Positions 1-9,110 of a stretch of DNA of 64,000 nucleotides are shown here, piece by piece. This stretch comes from Ferrimicrobium sp. (GTDB lineage: Bacteria; Actinomycetota; Acidimicrobiia; Acidimicrobiales; Acidimicrobiaceae): contig JALCZJ010000008.1 of NCBI GenBank assembly GCA_022690815.1, positions 1-64,000 on the forward strand. The letters are read 5' to 3'. Under the pieces are notes generated by a model, which had not been told where the DNA came from, did no database searches, and saw only the letters and a list, made by a program, of their open reading frames with translations. A program made the translations under genes and the position numbers. Every line of letters starts with the position of its first letter. The first letter of the stretch is position 1.

Positions 1-202
1 CAACGCAAGTTGGACCTAGGAGGTGGTCAAGCATCGACTTGGGCTCGTTCTGTCCCTGTGGAGAGGGCAGAACACTCACAGGCGGCTGGAGAGCGACAAC
101 ACAAGAGGTGCAGGTAAATGTAGATGTATTTTGGAGCGGGTGCCCCAAAAGCGGCGACACCTGCGCCGACGGCGAGTCCGCCGGAGCTGAGGAGGCAGCA
201 GC

Positions 203-556
203 GTGAACCCCGTGCGCGCCGATACCGCGACGACCTACCCGGTGTGTCGGAACCCGTTCGGGCGTCTCGGGCGCCAGCGCTCCTGCTCGAGCGTGTGCCG
301 GCAGACAGCTCGGCGATCCAAGCGAGTCGCCCCAGCCGAGCCGGTCGTCTCGCGCTCCGAGGTCGTCTACGCCTGCCCGAGCTGCGAGGCCTGCTACCTC
401 GGAGAGCAAAGATGCGAGGCCTGCAACACGTGGTGTCGCAGGTTCGGGCCGGGCGCGGAGTGCCCGTGCTGCGGGAAGCCGGTCTCGATTGTCGACCTGT
501 TGAGCCCCGACCAACTCGCCCCGACCATGCCTGCCACGACAAAGCTGAGGAGGTGA
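203..556 (+). CDS. small cysteine-rich zinc-ribbon protein
   Basis: A 117-residue basic protein with twelve cysteines: C15, C28 and C32 near the N-terminus, then C58, C61, C64, C71, C74, C78, C87, C89 and C90. The spacing suggests one N-terminal treble-clef-like knuckle and two C-terminal zinc ribbons. The GTG start at 203 has GGAGG at 191-195, seven bases upstream. Small proteins of this layout are, as I recall, common in actinobacteria near mobile elements; that link is from memory and no transposase is seen here. Its base composition is visibly richer in G+C than the genes that follow, which fits acquisition by transfer. A nucleic-acid-binding role is only a guess. Other long open frames overlap it on both strands, but only this frame gives ordered Cys pairs. 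Confidence 0.6.
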   Translation: MNPVRADTATTYPVCRNPFGRLGRQRSCSSVCRQTARRSKRVAPAEPVVSRSEVVYACPSCEACYLGEQRCEACNTWCRRFGPGAECPCCGKPVSIVDLLSPDQLAPTMPATTKLRR

Positions 557-599
557 CCAGCCGAAGTTGATGCCGCCTCAAAAATCTCATCCACAACTC

Positions 600-628
600 T
601 TGACCATTTCTCCCGCTCAGAGTACTCT
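600..628 (+). promoter_or_regulatory. sigma-70-type promoter of the SRPBCC gene
   Basis: TTGACC at 600-605 and TACTCT at 623-628 are separated by exactly 17 bp. The GTG at 636 follows the -10 hexamer by seven bases, so transcript and reading frame would begin together. This decides the start of the downstream gene. Confidence 0.55.
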
Positions 629-635
629 GGCACCT

Positions 636-1064
636 GTGCGTGTCTCCAAATCCAGCATCCATATCGAGGCATCTCGCGAGACGGTGTGGTCAGTCGTCAC
701 CGAGCCCACCTACGTTAAGCAGTGGCAGTACGGCAGCCACCTGCAGACCGACTGGAGCGTCGGCTCCCAGATCCGCTTCATCAGCGAGTGGCAGGGCCAG
801 ACTTTCGAGCAGTGGGGTACCGTCCTCCACGTCGACGCCCCGAACCGCCTCGCCTATTCGCTGTTCGCTCCCCGGCCCGATCTGGAGGACAAGCCGGAGA
901 ACTACTTCACGATGACCTACATCCTCGATGGCGACGAAGGTGCCACCACCACCTTGACGATCCTCCAAGAGGATCCACGGCCCGGAGCGGACGACACCGG
1001 TGAGGAGGAGGACAACCCGGTGTTGGCGGCACTGAAGACCCTCGCCGAATCAGTCGGGAAGTAG
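636..1064 (+). CDS. SRPBCC / START-like domain protein
   Basis: A protein of about 142 residues of the SRPBCC helix-grip fold. It starts with the typical strand and helix (SSIHIEASRETVWSVVTEP), followed by WQYGS, a beta-rich middle and a C-terminal helix ending LAALKTLAESVGK. Members bind hydrophobic ligands or act as cyclase/AHSA1-like proteins; the ligand here is unknown. The frame is open from 567, but I prefer the GTG at 636: TTGACC at 600-605, a 17-bp spacer and TACTCT at 623-628 form a good promoter whose start site would fall on or next to this GTG, giving a leaderless mRNA. If 567 is used, an AGGAGG lies about 13 bases upstream and the protein gains 23 residues. Confidence 0.75.
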   Translation: MRVSKSSIHIEASRETVWSVVTEPTYVKQWQYGSHLQTDWSVGSQIRFISEWQGQTFEQWGTVLHVDAPNRLAYSLFAPRPDLEDKPENYFTMTYILDGDEGATTTLTILQEDPRPGADDTGEEEDNPVLAALKTLAESVGK

Positions 1065-1424
1065 ACAACACTTGAGTCGGGCGTCCTCTTCTCGATCATC
1101 TGCAGCGGCAACCTTCGTAACCAGAAAGAGAGGCGACGTGCCTCCAAGGACAACTACACCGTGGAGTACGCGTAGCTCATCGCCACGGATCGGGCCACGT
1201 CAGCTTCAAACAACCATGGAGTTCTGGGCACCAGCCTCATGCTCCGCCGATCAGATAGCGTTCCTCTACTCCAGGAGTACTGCACCCGAGTTTTCAAGGA
1301 GAGTGGCTGAACCAGCCTGGGGTGGGAACCACCGTTGAACCGACAAGCAGGCAAACCGAGTCATAGATACGCACGAACGATCAACCGCGATAACCCAGAA
1401 CACCACGCCTGCACTGGATTCATC
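1065..1424. other. intergenic region, no gene recognised
   Basis: About 360 bases between the SRPBCC gene and tRNA-Ile. Open frames on both strands are short and have no recognisable domain. One plus-strand frame directly after the SRPBCC stop (1065-1171) reads through a basic stretch (RNQKERRRASKDNYTVEY) to a TAG. It has no start codon of its own in good context and could be a remnant, possibly of a mobile element next to the tRNA; this is weak. Confidence 0.4.
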
Positions 1425-1501
1425 TGGTGGGGCTACCTGGACTCGAACCAGGGACCTCAGCATTATCAGTGCTGCGCTCTAACCAACTGAGCTATAGCCC
1501 C
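1425..1501 (-). tRNA. tRNA-Ile (anticodon GAU)
   Basis: The complement folds as a complete cloverleaf. The acceptor stem GGGGCTA pairs with TAGCCCC. The D-arm contains AGCTCAGTTGGTTAGAGC, the anticodon loop is CTGATAA with GAT at the anticodon position, and the T-arm has GGTTCGAGTCC. A CCA end appears to be encoded at 1425-1427. Isoleucine tRNA with GAU is usually found in rRNA spacers, but here it stands alone. tRNA 3' ends are frequent integration sites, and the 3' end faces the GC-rich gene at the left edge of the window. Confidence 0.95.
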
Positions 1502-1589
1502 AGAGACATCCACTTTAACAGCCCCATGACCGTTAGCGAGCCGATCTCGCGGCTCGGGTACAACTTTGTTGATTCGATAGCCGTTGGGG

Positions 1590-2516
1590 CTACTTGGCGG
1601 GGATGCCTGCGGAGACGATACCTCCGCCACCGCCATCTCCACCCGTCCCAGACGAGCCGCCACCGGTCTGATCCCCAGAGTTCGATGGCAGACTTGTGGT
1701 TGAGGTGGAACCACTGTTCGTACTCGGATTCGTGGTTGAATTCAGCCCAAATCCTGGAACGCTCGGACTAACGGTTGAGGTGCCGAGGATCTTCGAACAG
1801 AACTGTGGCACCGTCAACCCCTGATTTAGCGCACTTTCGGCTAGGCGCATAAATTTTGTCGACTTCTGCAGCTTACGGAGCGCTTCCGTGGAGCTCTTTG
1901 ACACCGCCTGCGCTTGGCTGGAGGCGTCTTGGTAGGAGACGCACAGTCCACGGTAACTTGCGGGTACCGCGGAACCCGTCAAACCTGGGGCTATCGTGGC
2001 TCCCTGTCCTTGGTTGTTGCCGTCACGGTTACCATTGCCTTGTTTGCTTGTTCCACCCCCACTGACAGCCGTAGAAGTCTGGCCCGACGCTGGGGTATTC
2101 GAGCCGGTAGTCGAGGAGCTGGAGGCCTTTGATCCTGTACCTGTCGACCTGGCACTCTTTGAATCTCTTGACCCGCTTGTTGGTTGCGCTTTTGTCGGCG
2201 TGGCGGCTTGTCTTCGCACCACGTGGGTGGTCGGGTGCTCCAAGGTATGCGTTAAGGCGACCGTAAACCCACCACCGACCACGACAAAGGCTGCAGCTGC
2301 CGCCACAATTTTCAGTGGAGTGAATCGAGACAGTACCCGTTGCCGTTGTGCCTGGCGGCCCAGAATCTCCCGCCTAAACGCCGCAACGTCGACATCCTCT
2401 CTGGCGAGCTCTGCGGCGGTCGGTGCGGACCGAGCGGTGCGAATGACTTTAGCGAGTCGACCTGTTCCCAAGGGGTCGCCACCCCCCAAAATGCTCTCGA
2501 TTTCGTCTGGGTCCAC
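1590..2516 (-). CDS. membrane-anchored sigma-factor partner (putative anti-sigma factor)
   Basis: A 308-residue protein placed directly downstream of an ECF sigma factor, the usual place for its anti-sigma factor. Residues 1-65 are a charged cytoplasmic segment (MDPDEIESILGGGDPLGTGR and on), followed by one membrane helix at about 69-90 (IVAAAAAFVVVGGGFTVALT). A long Ser/Thr/Gly-rich disordered extracellular segment follows at about 100-185. A small ordered domain with two cysteines (LCVSYQD and VPQFCSKIL) is next, then another Gly/Ser/Thr-rich tail. The start is GTG with AAGGAG ten bases upstream. I see no HxxxCxxC zinc anti-sigma motif, so it is not a classical ZAS protein. The assignment rests on gene order and topology, not on sequence family. 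Confidence 0.6.
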   Translation of the reverse strand: MDPDEIESILGGGDPLGTGRLAKVIRTARSAPTAAELAREDVDVAAFRREILGRQAQRQRVLSRFTPLKIVAAAAAFVVVGGGFTVALTHTLEHPTTHVVRRQAATPTKAQPTSGSRDSKSARSTGTGSKASSSSTTGSNTPASGQTSTAVSGGGTSKQGNGNRDGNNQGQGATIAPGLTGSAVPASYRGLCVSYQDASSQAQAVSKSSTEALRKLQKSTKFMRLAESALNQGLTVPQFCSKILGTSTVSPSVPGFGLNSTTNPSTNSGSTSTTSLPSNSGDQTGGGSSGTGGDGGGGGIVSAGIPAK

Positions 2517-2568
2517 CAGTCTTACACTCCTTGCTCCAACAGGTATAACGCAAGTCCTACCCTGTATG

Positions 2569-3153
2569 TTACGCTTTATCCTCGAGACTTTCGGCTATTT
2601 TGACCAGTGCCCGATGTTGAATGACACGTACCGAGGCTTCTGTCTTACCGACAAGTATCCCGACCTCCTTCGCACTCAGTCCACCGAGGACTCGCAACAG
2701 CACAATCTCCGCCTGTTCCTCAGTAAGTCCCTCCACCAGAGCAGCGACCGCCTCATCAATCTCGAGTTGGGCCGACGAGGTTGCCAAAGTCTGATCCTCG
2801 ACGTCTAACTCGGTGGTTACCTGTGGTCGCACCGCCTGCCGCCGGTAGAGATCAATCATTCGACGCCGGGCTGTTGCGAATATCCATGCACGGAAGGCGA
2901 CTTCATCACCGACAAACGTCGGTAGGCCTTTCACAATGGTTACCCACACCTCTGACGCAACGTCCTCCGCGTCCCCAGCGAGCCGGGTACGCAAGAATCG
3001 CAGGAGGTTGGAGTGGTAGGCACGGTACAAAGCACGGAAGGCGATCTCGTCACCACGTTGGGCCCGATGAAGAATCTCTGGAAAGTCTTCAACTCCAAAC
3101 TGACTCACTGGACTCCTCGACACCATCGCGGGCACAAAGCCTCTGCTTCGCAT
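2569..3153 (-). CDS. ECF-type RNA polymerase sigma factor
   Basis: A 194-residue sigma-70 family protein of extracytoplasmic-function type. Region 2 is seen at about residues 33-100 (FRALYRAYHSNLLRFLRTRL, then AEDVASEVWVTIVKGLPTF and FRAWIFATARRRMIDLYRR). Region 4 with its helix-turn-helix is at about 140-190 (LTEEQAEIVLLRVLGGLSA, then VGKTEASVRVIQHRALVKI). It would direct RNA polymerase to a small regulon, probably including its own operon with the membrane protein 52 bases downstream. The stimulus is not visible. A second ATG ten codons in is an alternative start. Confidence 0.9.
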   Translation of the reverse strand: MRSRGFVPAMVSRSPVSQFGVEDFPEILHRAQRGDEIAFRALYRAYHSNLLRFLRTRLAGDAEDVASEVWVTIVKGLPTFVGDEVAFRAWIFATARRRMIDLYRRQAVRPQVTTELDVEDQTLATSSAQLEIDEAVAALVEGLTEEQAEIVLLRVLGGLSAKEVGILVGKTEASVRVIQHRALVKIAESLEDKA

Positions 3154-3435
3154 CCTGGAACGACTCTACCGGGCTACTCCACGGCACGCGCCCGCTTTGT
3201 GTAATCATGCGTCCTCGGCCTCTAGCGACCCCAAACATACGCAATGCCTGCAAGGACGAGCCAAGGTCGCGATCTCACTCATCGGTGATGGAGGGATGAA
3301 GATACCGATCTGCCATGCCGCGATATCAATATTCGTTGACGTCTCTGGGCGCGGGCATCAACAACGCCTCAATATCCCATGGATGGTTGGTTGGTCCAAA
3401 ACAAGCATTTCTAGGCTGGGCTCGCTTCAAAGTAA

Positions 3436-5139
3436 ATGGGAGTTGCCGTGGCGTTTGTTATCGAAATTGTCCTCCTTGTGGTAGTCCTTGGCCTCATCTG
3501 GAGATACCTTGGTTCCTACCTCACCGCCGTTTTCGAGGGGAGGGTTCACTTCCTCGACTGGATCGAGAAGCCTTTACTCTGTCTACTCGGTATTAAACCT
3601 GGAGCGGAGCAGAGTTGGCGCCGTTACCTGAGGTCATTGCTGACCTTCTCCTTCGTCTCACTCATCATCACGTATCTTCTGTTAGTACTCCAGGGACATT
3701 TACCATTGAATCCCCAGCATCTCGCCGATGTCACACCTGCCCTAGCTTTTAACACAGCAGTCTCATTCCTCACCAACACCAACTGGCAAAACTATGCCGG
3801 CGGTACGACGATGTCCTACCTTTCACAGATGGTGGCACTTGCGACCCAGAACTTCGTATCGGCCGCGGTGGGTCTCGCTGTGGCAATCGCGGTGATTCGC
3901 GGCTTCGCTCGCAAGCGCTCGAACACCCTCGGAAACTTCTGGATCGATACAATACGGGGTATTTTCTACGTACTTCTGCCTATCTCGATTGTGATGACAC
4001 TCGTCTTTGTCTGGCAGGGTTCCCCGCAGACGCTCCTTGGCCCCATCCACATCCACGACGCCTTAAACAGCTTCCACCAAACGATCCTACGCGGACCGGT
4101 TGCATCCCAGGAGGTAATCAAGCAGCTCGGCACCAACGGTGGTGGCTTCTTCAATGCCAACGCGGCACACCCATATGAGAACCCGACCGGCTTAACTAAT
4201 TTCCTTGAGATCGTCCTCATTCTCTGCATCCCAGTCGCGCTGACCTATACCTTCGGCAAAATGGTTGGCAACATCAAGGAAGGAGTCGCCGTCCTTATGG
4301 TGATGGTTATCCTCTTTGCCGGAACCTTTGCCTTCACCCTAGCTGCAGAAAAGGGTGGCAATCCTGCGATACGAGCAGCGGGTATCACTGGCACCCGTGG
4401 GAACATGGTTGGCAAGGAGTCACGCTTTGGCGTCGACAACTCTGTGCTCTTCAACGTAACCTCTACCCAAACCTCGACCGGCTCGGTTGATTCGTCCAAT
4501 GACTCCTATACCCCGATCGGTGGACTCGGAATGATGGCAGGCATGATGTACGGAGAGGTCTCACCAGGCGGTATTGGAAGTGGGATGTACACCATACTCA
4601 TCTTCGCAATCCTCACGGTCTTTATCGCTGGATTGATGGTGGGAAGAACCCCTGAGTATGTTCGAAAGAAAATCCAACGAACGGAGATAATTTGGGCTTC
4701 CATTGGAGTACTCGTCATGCCCATAACCGTTTTGGTTCTTACCGCCATTACGGTCGCTATTCCAGACGGACGAGCCGCTGTACTCAACCATGGACCTCAT
4801 GGCTTCTCTGAGATCCTCTACGCCTTTACTTCGCAAGCTAATAACAATGGGTCAGCTTTCGCAGGACTCTCAACCAATACAGCCTATTTCAACATTACCG
4901 GGGCTATCGCCATGCTCATCGGCCGCTTTGGCGTCATTGTGCCGGTCATGGCGCTGGCGGGATCGCTTGGCGCCAAGGAGGAGGTGCCAGTTACTGCCGG
5001 CACCTTCTTAACCGCTACACCGATGTTCACTGGTCTACTCGTTGGTATCATCCTGCTGGTTGGAGCCCTCAACTTCTTCCCAGCGGTAGCTCTTGGTCCA
5101 GTCGCCGAAGCAGTTCTTCACGGGAGGTTCTTCTCATGA
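3436..5139 (+). CDS. kdpA: potassium-transporting ATPase subunit A
   Basis: KdpA is the K+-selective channel-like subunit of the high-affinity KdpFABC pump, which scavenges potassium at low external concentration. At 567 residues with about ten membrane helices it has normal family length. Filter-like segments are visible ([10 protein letters not shown], then [20 protein letters not shown], and [14 protein letters not shown]). It overlaps kdpB by four bases (ATGA), and kdpB overlaps kdpC, so the three form one operon. The start at 3436 has no clear ribosome site; the GTG at 3448 has GGAG five bases upstream and may be used. I see no kdpF in the 280 bases upstream. Control is probably by the KdpDE system encoded just downstream. 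Confidence 0.97.
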   Translation: MGVAVAFVIEIVLLVVVLGLIWRYLGSYLTAVFEGRVHFLDWIEKPLLCLLGIKPGAEQSWRRYLRSLLTFSFVSLIITYLLLVLQGHLPLNPQHLADVTPALAFNTAVSFLTNTNWQNYAGGTTMSYLSQMVALATQNFVSAAVGLAVAIAVIRGFARKRSNTLGNFWIDTIRGIFYVLLPISIVMTLVFVWQGSPQTLLGPIHIHDALNSFHQTILRGPVASQEVIKQLGTNGGGFFNANAAHPYENPTGLTNFLEIVLILCIPVALTYTFGKMVGNIKEGVAVLMVMVILFAGTFAFTLAAEKGGNPAIRAAGITGTRGNMVGKESRFGVDNSVLFNVTSTQTSTGSVDSSNDSYTPIGGLGMMAGMMYGEVSPGGIGSGMYTILIFAILTVFIAGLMVGRTPEYVRKKIQRTEIIWASIGVLVMPITVLVLTAITVAIPDGRAAVLNHGPHGFSEILYAFTSQANNNGSAFAGLSTNTAYFNITGAIAMLIGRFGVIVPVMALAGSLGAKEEVPVTAGTFLTATPMFTGLLVGIILLVGALNFFPAVALGPVAEAVLHGRFFS

Positions 5140-7172
5140 CCGCAGGTACTCGCACAAAGGGGGTCGCAGGGTCTAAGTCGCTCTTTGACACCGAAATTCT
5201 CTCTACCGCCATCAAGGCCTCTTTTGTGAAACTTGACCCGCGGGTGCAGGTTCGCAATCCAGTGATGTTCGTCGTCTACATTGGCACCATCGTCACGCTT
5301 GTGGCCTCGATCATCCACTCGTCACTGTTCTCATGGATGGTTACTGTTGTGCTCGCCTTCACCGTTTTGTTCGCCAACTTTGCCGAGGCGATGGCCGAAG
5401 GGCGAGGGAAGGCTCAGGCTGACACCCTGCGAAGAACCCGTACCGAGACCGAGGCCCGTCGACTCAAGAACGACGGGGACGAAGAGCTTGTGGCGGCGAA
5501 TCAACTCTTAGCCGGCGACCTTGTCGTCTGCGAGGCAAGCGACATCATCCCCTCCGATGGCGAAATCGTAGAGGGTGTTGCGTCGGTGGATGAGTCGGCG
5601 ATCACCGGCGAATCCGCGCCGGTGATTCGCGAAGCAGGCGGTGATCGCTCCTCTGTCACCGGTGGAACTCAGGTGCTATCCGACCGGATTGTGATCAAGA
5701 TCACCGCGACGCCGGGAAACTCGTTTCTCGATCGAATGATATCCCTTGTTGAGGGGGCCGACCGAAAGAAGACTCCGAACGAAGTCGCGCTCTCGATTCT
5801 GCTGATCGCCTTGACAGTGATCTTCGTCCCGGTCGTGGTGAGCCTCGAGTATTTTGCCCACTTTGCCCACACAGGAATTGCTATCGTCACACTCGTCGCA
5901 CTACTGGTCTGCCTGATCCCGACCACCATCGGCGCACTCCTCTCCGCCATCGGCATCGCTGGAATGGATCGCATGGTTCAAAAGAATGTGCTCGCCATGT
6001 CAGGCAGAGCGGTCGAAGCAGCTGGCGATGTGTCGACGCTGCTACTCGACAAGACGGGAACCATCACTTTTGGCAACCGGATGGCGTCTCGGTTCCTCCC
6101 TGTTGGAGGCACCACTGCCGAGGAGATGGCACGAGTTGCTCGTCTTGCATCATTGGCAGATGAGACGCCAGAGGGTCGCTCGATCGTCGTCCTTGCCAAG
6201 AACGAGTACGGAATTCGCGACAACGACGCCACTGGCTACGAGTTTGTACCGTTTTCAGCCACGACCAGGATGTCAGGCGTCGACATCGGTGACAGCCAAA
6301 TCCGAAAGGGGGCGACCGAGGCCGTCAAACGGTGGGTTCTCGAGCAAGGCGGTGAGGTGCCCATAGAGATCGACAACATCACCAAAGAGGTCGCGAATGC
6401 AGGCTCTACGCCACTCGTGGTTGCCAAAGACAAACAGGTGCTAGGGGTTGTTGAACTCAAAGACGTCGTCAAGCCCGGCATCAAGGAGCGATTTGCGGAG
6501 TTACGCCGAATGGGTATTCGTACCGTGATGATCACCGGTGATAACCCGCTGACCGCTGCTGCCATCGCCTCTGAGGCTGGGGTTGACGACTATCTCGCCG
6601 AGGCTACGCCGGAGCGAAAACTCGAGCTCATCAAAGAGGAACAGGAGGGTGGCAAGCTCGTTGCCATGACGGGAGACGGGACCAACGACGCCCCAGCGCT
6701 TGCCCAAGCCGATGTTGGTGTCGCGATGAACTCAGGTACCGTCGCCGCCAAGGAGGCTGGCAACATGGTGGATCTCGACTCCAGTCCAACCAAGCTGATC
6801 GAGATCGTCGAGGTAGGCAAACAGCTTCTCATCACCCGAGGGGCTCTCACCACCTTCTCGATCGCCAACGACCTGGCCAAGTACTTTGCGATCATTCCCG
6901 CACTTTTCATTACCGCCTATCCGCAACTCAAGGTGCTCAATGTCATGGGTCTCCACTCCCCCATCACCGCAATTCTCTCGGCGGTCATCTTCAACGCACT
7001 CATCATTATCGTCTTAATTCCTCTGGCATTGCGTGGGGTCAAATTCAGACCAGCCGCTGCCGGGGAGATTATCAGACGCAACGTATTCATCTATGGGGTT
7101 GGCGGGGTGATCCTACCCTTCATCGGGATCAAACTCATCGACATCATCTTGACCGTAACGAGGTTGTACTAA
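5136..7172 (+). CDS. kdpB: potassium-transporting P-type ATPase subunit B
   Basis: KdpB is the P-type ATPase that energises potassium uptake through KdpA. The 678-residue protein shows the actuator motif TGES with S160 at the position that is inhibitorily phosphorylated in E. coli KdpB (S162). The phosphorylation site DKTGT has D305, and the hinge motif [20 protein letters not shown] is complete. The N- and C-terminal membrane segments are all present. It overlaps kdpA by four bases and kdpC by one base (TAATG), indicating translational coupling and the fixed stoichiometry typical of the operon. Confidence 0.98.
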   Translation: MTAGTRTKGVAGSKSLFDTEILSTAIKASFVKLDPRVQVRNPVMFVVYIGTIVTLVASIIHSSLFSWMVTVVLAFTVLFANFAEAMAEGRGKAQADTLRRTRTETEARRLKNDGDEELVAANQLLAGDLVVCEASDIIPSDGEIVEGVASVDESAITGESAPVIREAGGDRSSVTGGTQVLSDRIVIKITATPGNSFLDRMISLVEGADRKKTPNEVALSILLIALTVIFVPVVVSLEYFAHFAHTGIAIVTLVALLVCLIPTTIGALLSAIGIAGMDRMVQKNVLAMSGRAVEAAGDVSTLLLDKTGTITFGNRMASRFLPVGGTTAEEMARVARLASLADETPEGRSIVVLAKNEYGIRDNDATGYEFVPFSATTRMSGVDIGDSQIRKGATEAVKRWVLEQGGEVPIEIDNITKEVANAGSTPLVVAKDKQVLGVVELKDVVKPGIKERFAELRRMGIRTVMITGDNPLTAAAIASEAGVDDYLAEATPERKLELIKEEQEGGKLVAMTGDGTNDAPALAQADVGVAMNSGTVAAKEAGNMVDLDSSPTKLIEIVEVGKQLLITRGALTTFSIANDLAKYFAIIPALFITAYPQLKVLNVMGLHSPITAILSAVIFNALIIIVLIPLALRGVKFRPAAAGEIIRRNVFIYGVGGVILPFIGIKLIDIILTVTRLY

Positions 7173-7708
7173 TGCTGACGCAGATTCGCCGCTCGATTGT
7201 CTTGGCCATCTTCTTTGCCGTCGTCCTTGGACTCGGCTACCCATTGCTAGAGACTGGCCTCGCCAATGTCTTCTTTCCAAGCCAGGCTCAGGGTTCGATC
7301 ACCGCCTATGGCTCGACTGAGATCGGCCAGCATTGGACCGGAACACGGTGGTTTCATGGTCGTCCCGACACCGACAACGACACCGTCACCGGAGGCACCA
7401 ATCTCGGTCCACGATCGAAGCAACTCCTGGACAATACCAAATCGCTCGTGGCCTTTTGGCACACACACGGTGTCGACCCCACCCAGGAGCTCGTCACCAC
7501 CTCAGGCAGCGAAGTGGACCCAGACATCTCACCACGAAGCGCTTTGGTTCAAATTCCGATGATCACCCGGTCAACTGGCGTTGGGGCCCAACAACTGAGG
7601 CACTTGATACAGGCGCAAACCGTCGGTCCTCAATACGGGATCTTTGGCGACCGATACGTCAACGTTCTCAAACTCAATGAAGCACTCGCGTTGATCGAGA
7701 AACACTGA
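7172..7708 (+). CDS. kdpC: potassium-transporting ATPase subunit C
   Basis: KdpC is a single-span accessory subunit that associates with KdpB and raises its nucleotide affinity. This copy is 178 residues, a normal length, with one N-terminal membrane helix (RRSIVLAIFFAVVLGLGYPL) and a soluble domain containing the family features GTRWFHGRPD, and LVTTSGSEVDPDISP then ALVQIPMI. The ATG follows the kdpB stop by overlap (TAATG). It is the last gene of the kdpABC run; about 200 bases without a recognised gene follow before the convergent kdpD half. Confidence 0.97.
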   Translation: MLTQIRRSIVLAIFFAVVLGLGYPLLETGLANVFFPSQAQGSITAYGSTEIGQHWTGTRWFHGRPDTDNDTVTGGTNLGPRSKQLLDNTKSLVAFWHTHGVDPTQELVTTSGSEVDPDISPRSALVQIPMITRSTGVGAQQLRHLIQAQTVGPQYGIFGDRYVNVLKLNEALALIEKH

Positions 7709-7907
7709 CAACGATGATCCCTCAATGAGCAGGTCGTTGCTGCACCACAACGTGACTGCCCGCAACGCTCCTCCCCTGCAACGATCGGCTCATCACTTAG
7801 CAACGGGTTCCTGGAACGACGCCCGGGCGCCGATCGTGCCGATCACTGCCATCCTTGGTCAGCACGAGCCATCCCTACAGGACAGGATCTGTCGGGCGAG
7901 TCCGCAT

Positions 7908-9089
7908 TCAGTTATCGTCCATGTCGGACACCCCCGGATCGTAGTCCCGAATACCGATCACATGCACATCGATACCCATGGGGCCAACCTTTCGAAGTAC
8001 TTGGTTCACGATCGAACCTTTGAGAAGCTCTTCTCGTCTCGATCGCTTCGAGGCGCCAAGAACAATCTGGGTGATTTGGTGCTCGAAGGCCGTCTCTACC
8101 ATGATGTCTACGATCTTCGTTCCGTGTTTTTCCAGGAAGATCACACCAAGGTCGTGGCTCAACTTTCTGAGCGATTCAATCTCACAAGCTTGGTGTTCGG
8201 AGATATCTGTGTCTGGCGTGATGAGCAACGACCGCAAGTCCGCCTTGGAGCGAAGCGCCATCCGCGCAGCCCTACGCAACACCCTGGGTGTCTCCGGTGA
8301 AAGACTCAGCCCAACAAGGTATCGCTCCCTGGTCTCGAAAACTTTTTTTCCATGCCTACTAGCAAACGATGCGATCAGTTCTTCGTCGGTCTCATCGGCG
8401 ACGTAGCGGAGCGCCAGTTCACGGAGCGCTGTGAGGTTTTGGGTTGTGAAGAAGTTGTCCAAGGCGGCCTGGATTTTTGGTTGGGGATAGATGTTGCCGT
8501 GCAGCATTCTTCGTCGCAACTGTTGAGGGGAGGAGTCGATCAGTTCGAGCTGATCAGCTTGGCGGACCACCCAATCTGGCACTCGCTCAGCGATCCTGAC
8601 ACCGAGCATCTCCTCGACAGCTCCAGCGATGCTTTCGATGTGTTGGACATTCAGGGTCGCAATCACATCAATGCCGGCACCCAGGAGATCCAACACGTCC
8701 TCGTAGCGCTTCTCGTGGGGTCCAGAGCCCGGAATGTTGGTGTGAGCGAGTTCATCGACCAACACAACCTCGGGGTGACGCGCCAGCACCGCAGCGGTGT
8801 CCATCTCGGCGAACTGATGACCTTGGTAGTCGACGACCTTCTGAGTTATTACCGGTATCTCACGGATCAACTCTTGGGTGTGAGCACGACCGTGGGTCTC
8901 CACAAGGCCGATCACGACGTCAGTACCTCGTTGCAATCGACGCCAGCCCTCGTCCAACATCGCACAGGTCTTACCCACACCGGCCATCGCACCCAGGTAA
9001 ATTCGAAAGCGACCCGCCGCCTCGACATCACCGCCAAACGACGAATCGAGCCCGCCGTTAGTTCCTTTGGTACCAGCAGCCGACGTCAT
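7908..9089 (-). CDS. kdpD: KdpD N-terminal half (KdpD ATP-binding domain plus USP domain), stand-alone
   Basis: A 393-residue protein equal to the cytoplasmic input half of KdpD, the sensor kinase controlling kdp genes. It starts with the KdpD domain, Walker A (GAMAGVGKTCAMLDEGWRR), the QKVVDYQGHQFAEMD segment and VLVDELAHTN. It ends with a universal-stress-protein fold at about 270-385 (LVGLSLSPETPRVLRR to QITQIVLGASKRSRREELL). The membrane and kinase parts are missing and are encoded in the opposite direction just upstream. Added to the other half, the total of 887 residues is close to that of a complete KdpD. It would have to act in trans on the membrane half. TAGTAT at 9098-9103 lies eight bases before the ATG, suggesting a leaderless or nearly leaderless transcript. 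Confidence 0.93.
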   Translation of the reverse strand: MTSAAGTKGTNGGLDSSFGGDVEAAGRFRIYLGAMAGVGKTCAMLDEGWRRLQRGTDVVIGLVETHGRAHTQELIREIPVITQKVVDYQGHQFAEMDTAAVLARHPEVVLVDELAHTNIPGSGPHEKRYEDVLDLLGAGIDVIATLNVQHIESIAGAVEEMLGVRIAERVPDWVVRQADQLELIDSSPQQLRRRMLHGNIYPQPKIQAALDNFFTTQNLTALRELALRYVADETDEELIASFASRHGKKVFETRERYLVGLSLSPETPRVLRRAARMALRSKADLRSLLITPDTDISEHQACEIESLRKLSHDLGVIFLEKHGTKIVDIMVETAFEHQITQIVLGASKRSRREELLKGSIVNQVLRKVGPMGIDVHVIGIRDYDPGVSDMDDN

Positions 9090-9110
9090 GGATCCCTATA
9101 CTAGGGGACG
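9090..9110. promoter_or_regulatory. symmetric divergent promoter between the two kdpD halves
   Basis: The 21 bases between the two start codons hold two overlapping -10 hexamers. TATACT at 9097-9102 reads right and TAGTAT (complement of 9098-9103) reads left, sharing five base pairs. Each hexamer is followed by exactly eight bases and then the start codon (GTG at 9111 on plus, ATG ending at 9089 on minus). The surrounding sequence CCCTATACTAGGGG is nearly palindromic. The -35 regions would lie inside the opposite coding sequence and are weak by eye. Confidence 0.55.

Noticed and set aside
1065-1171. Possible transposase remnant after the SRPBCC gene
   Set aside because: Only a short basic stretch looks protein-like; no terminal repeats or family motif were seen.
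3154-3435. Search for kdpF or a c-di-AMP-type riboswitch before kdpA
   Set aside because: No short hydrophobic frame and no recognisable riboswitch core were found.
8352-9104. 250-residue plus-strand frame opposite the KdpD N-terminal half
   Set aside because: It is the antisense of a clear protein family and shows no domain of its own.
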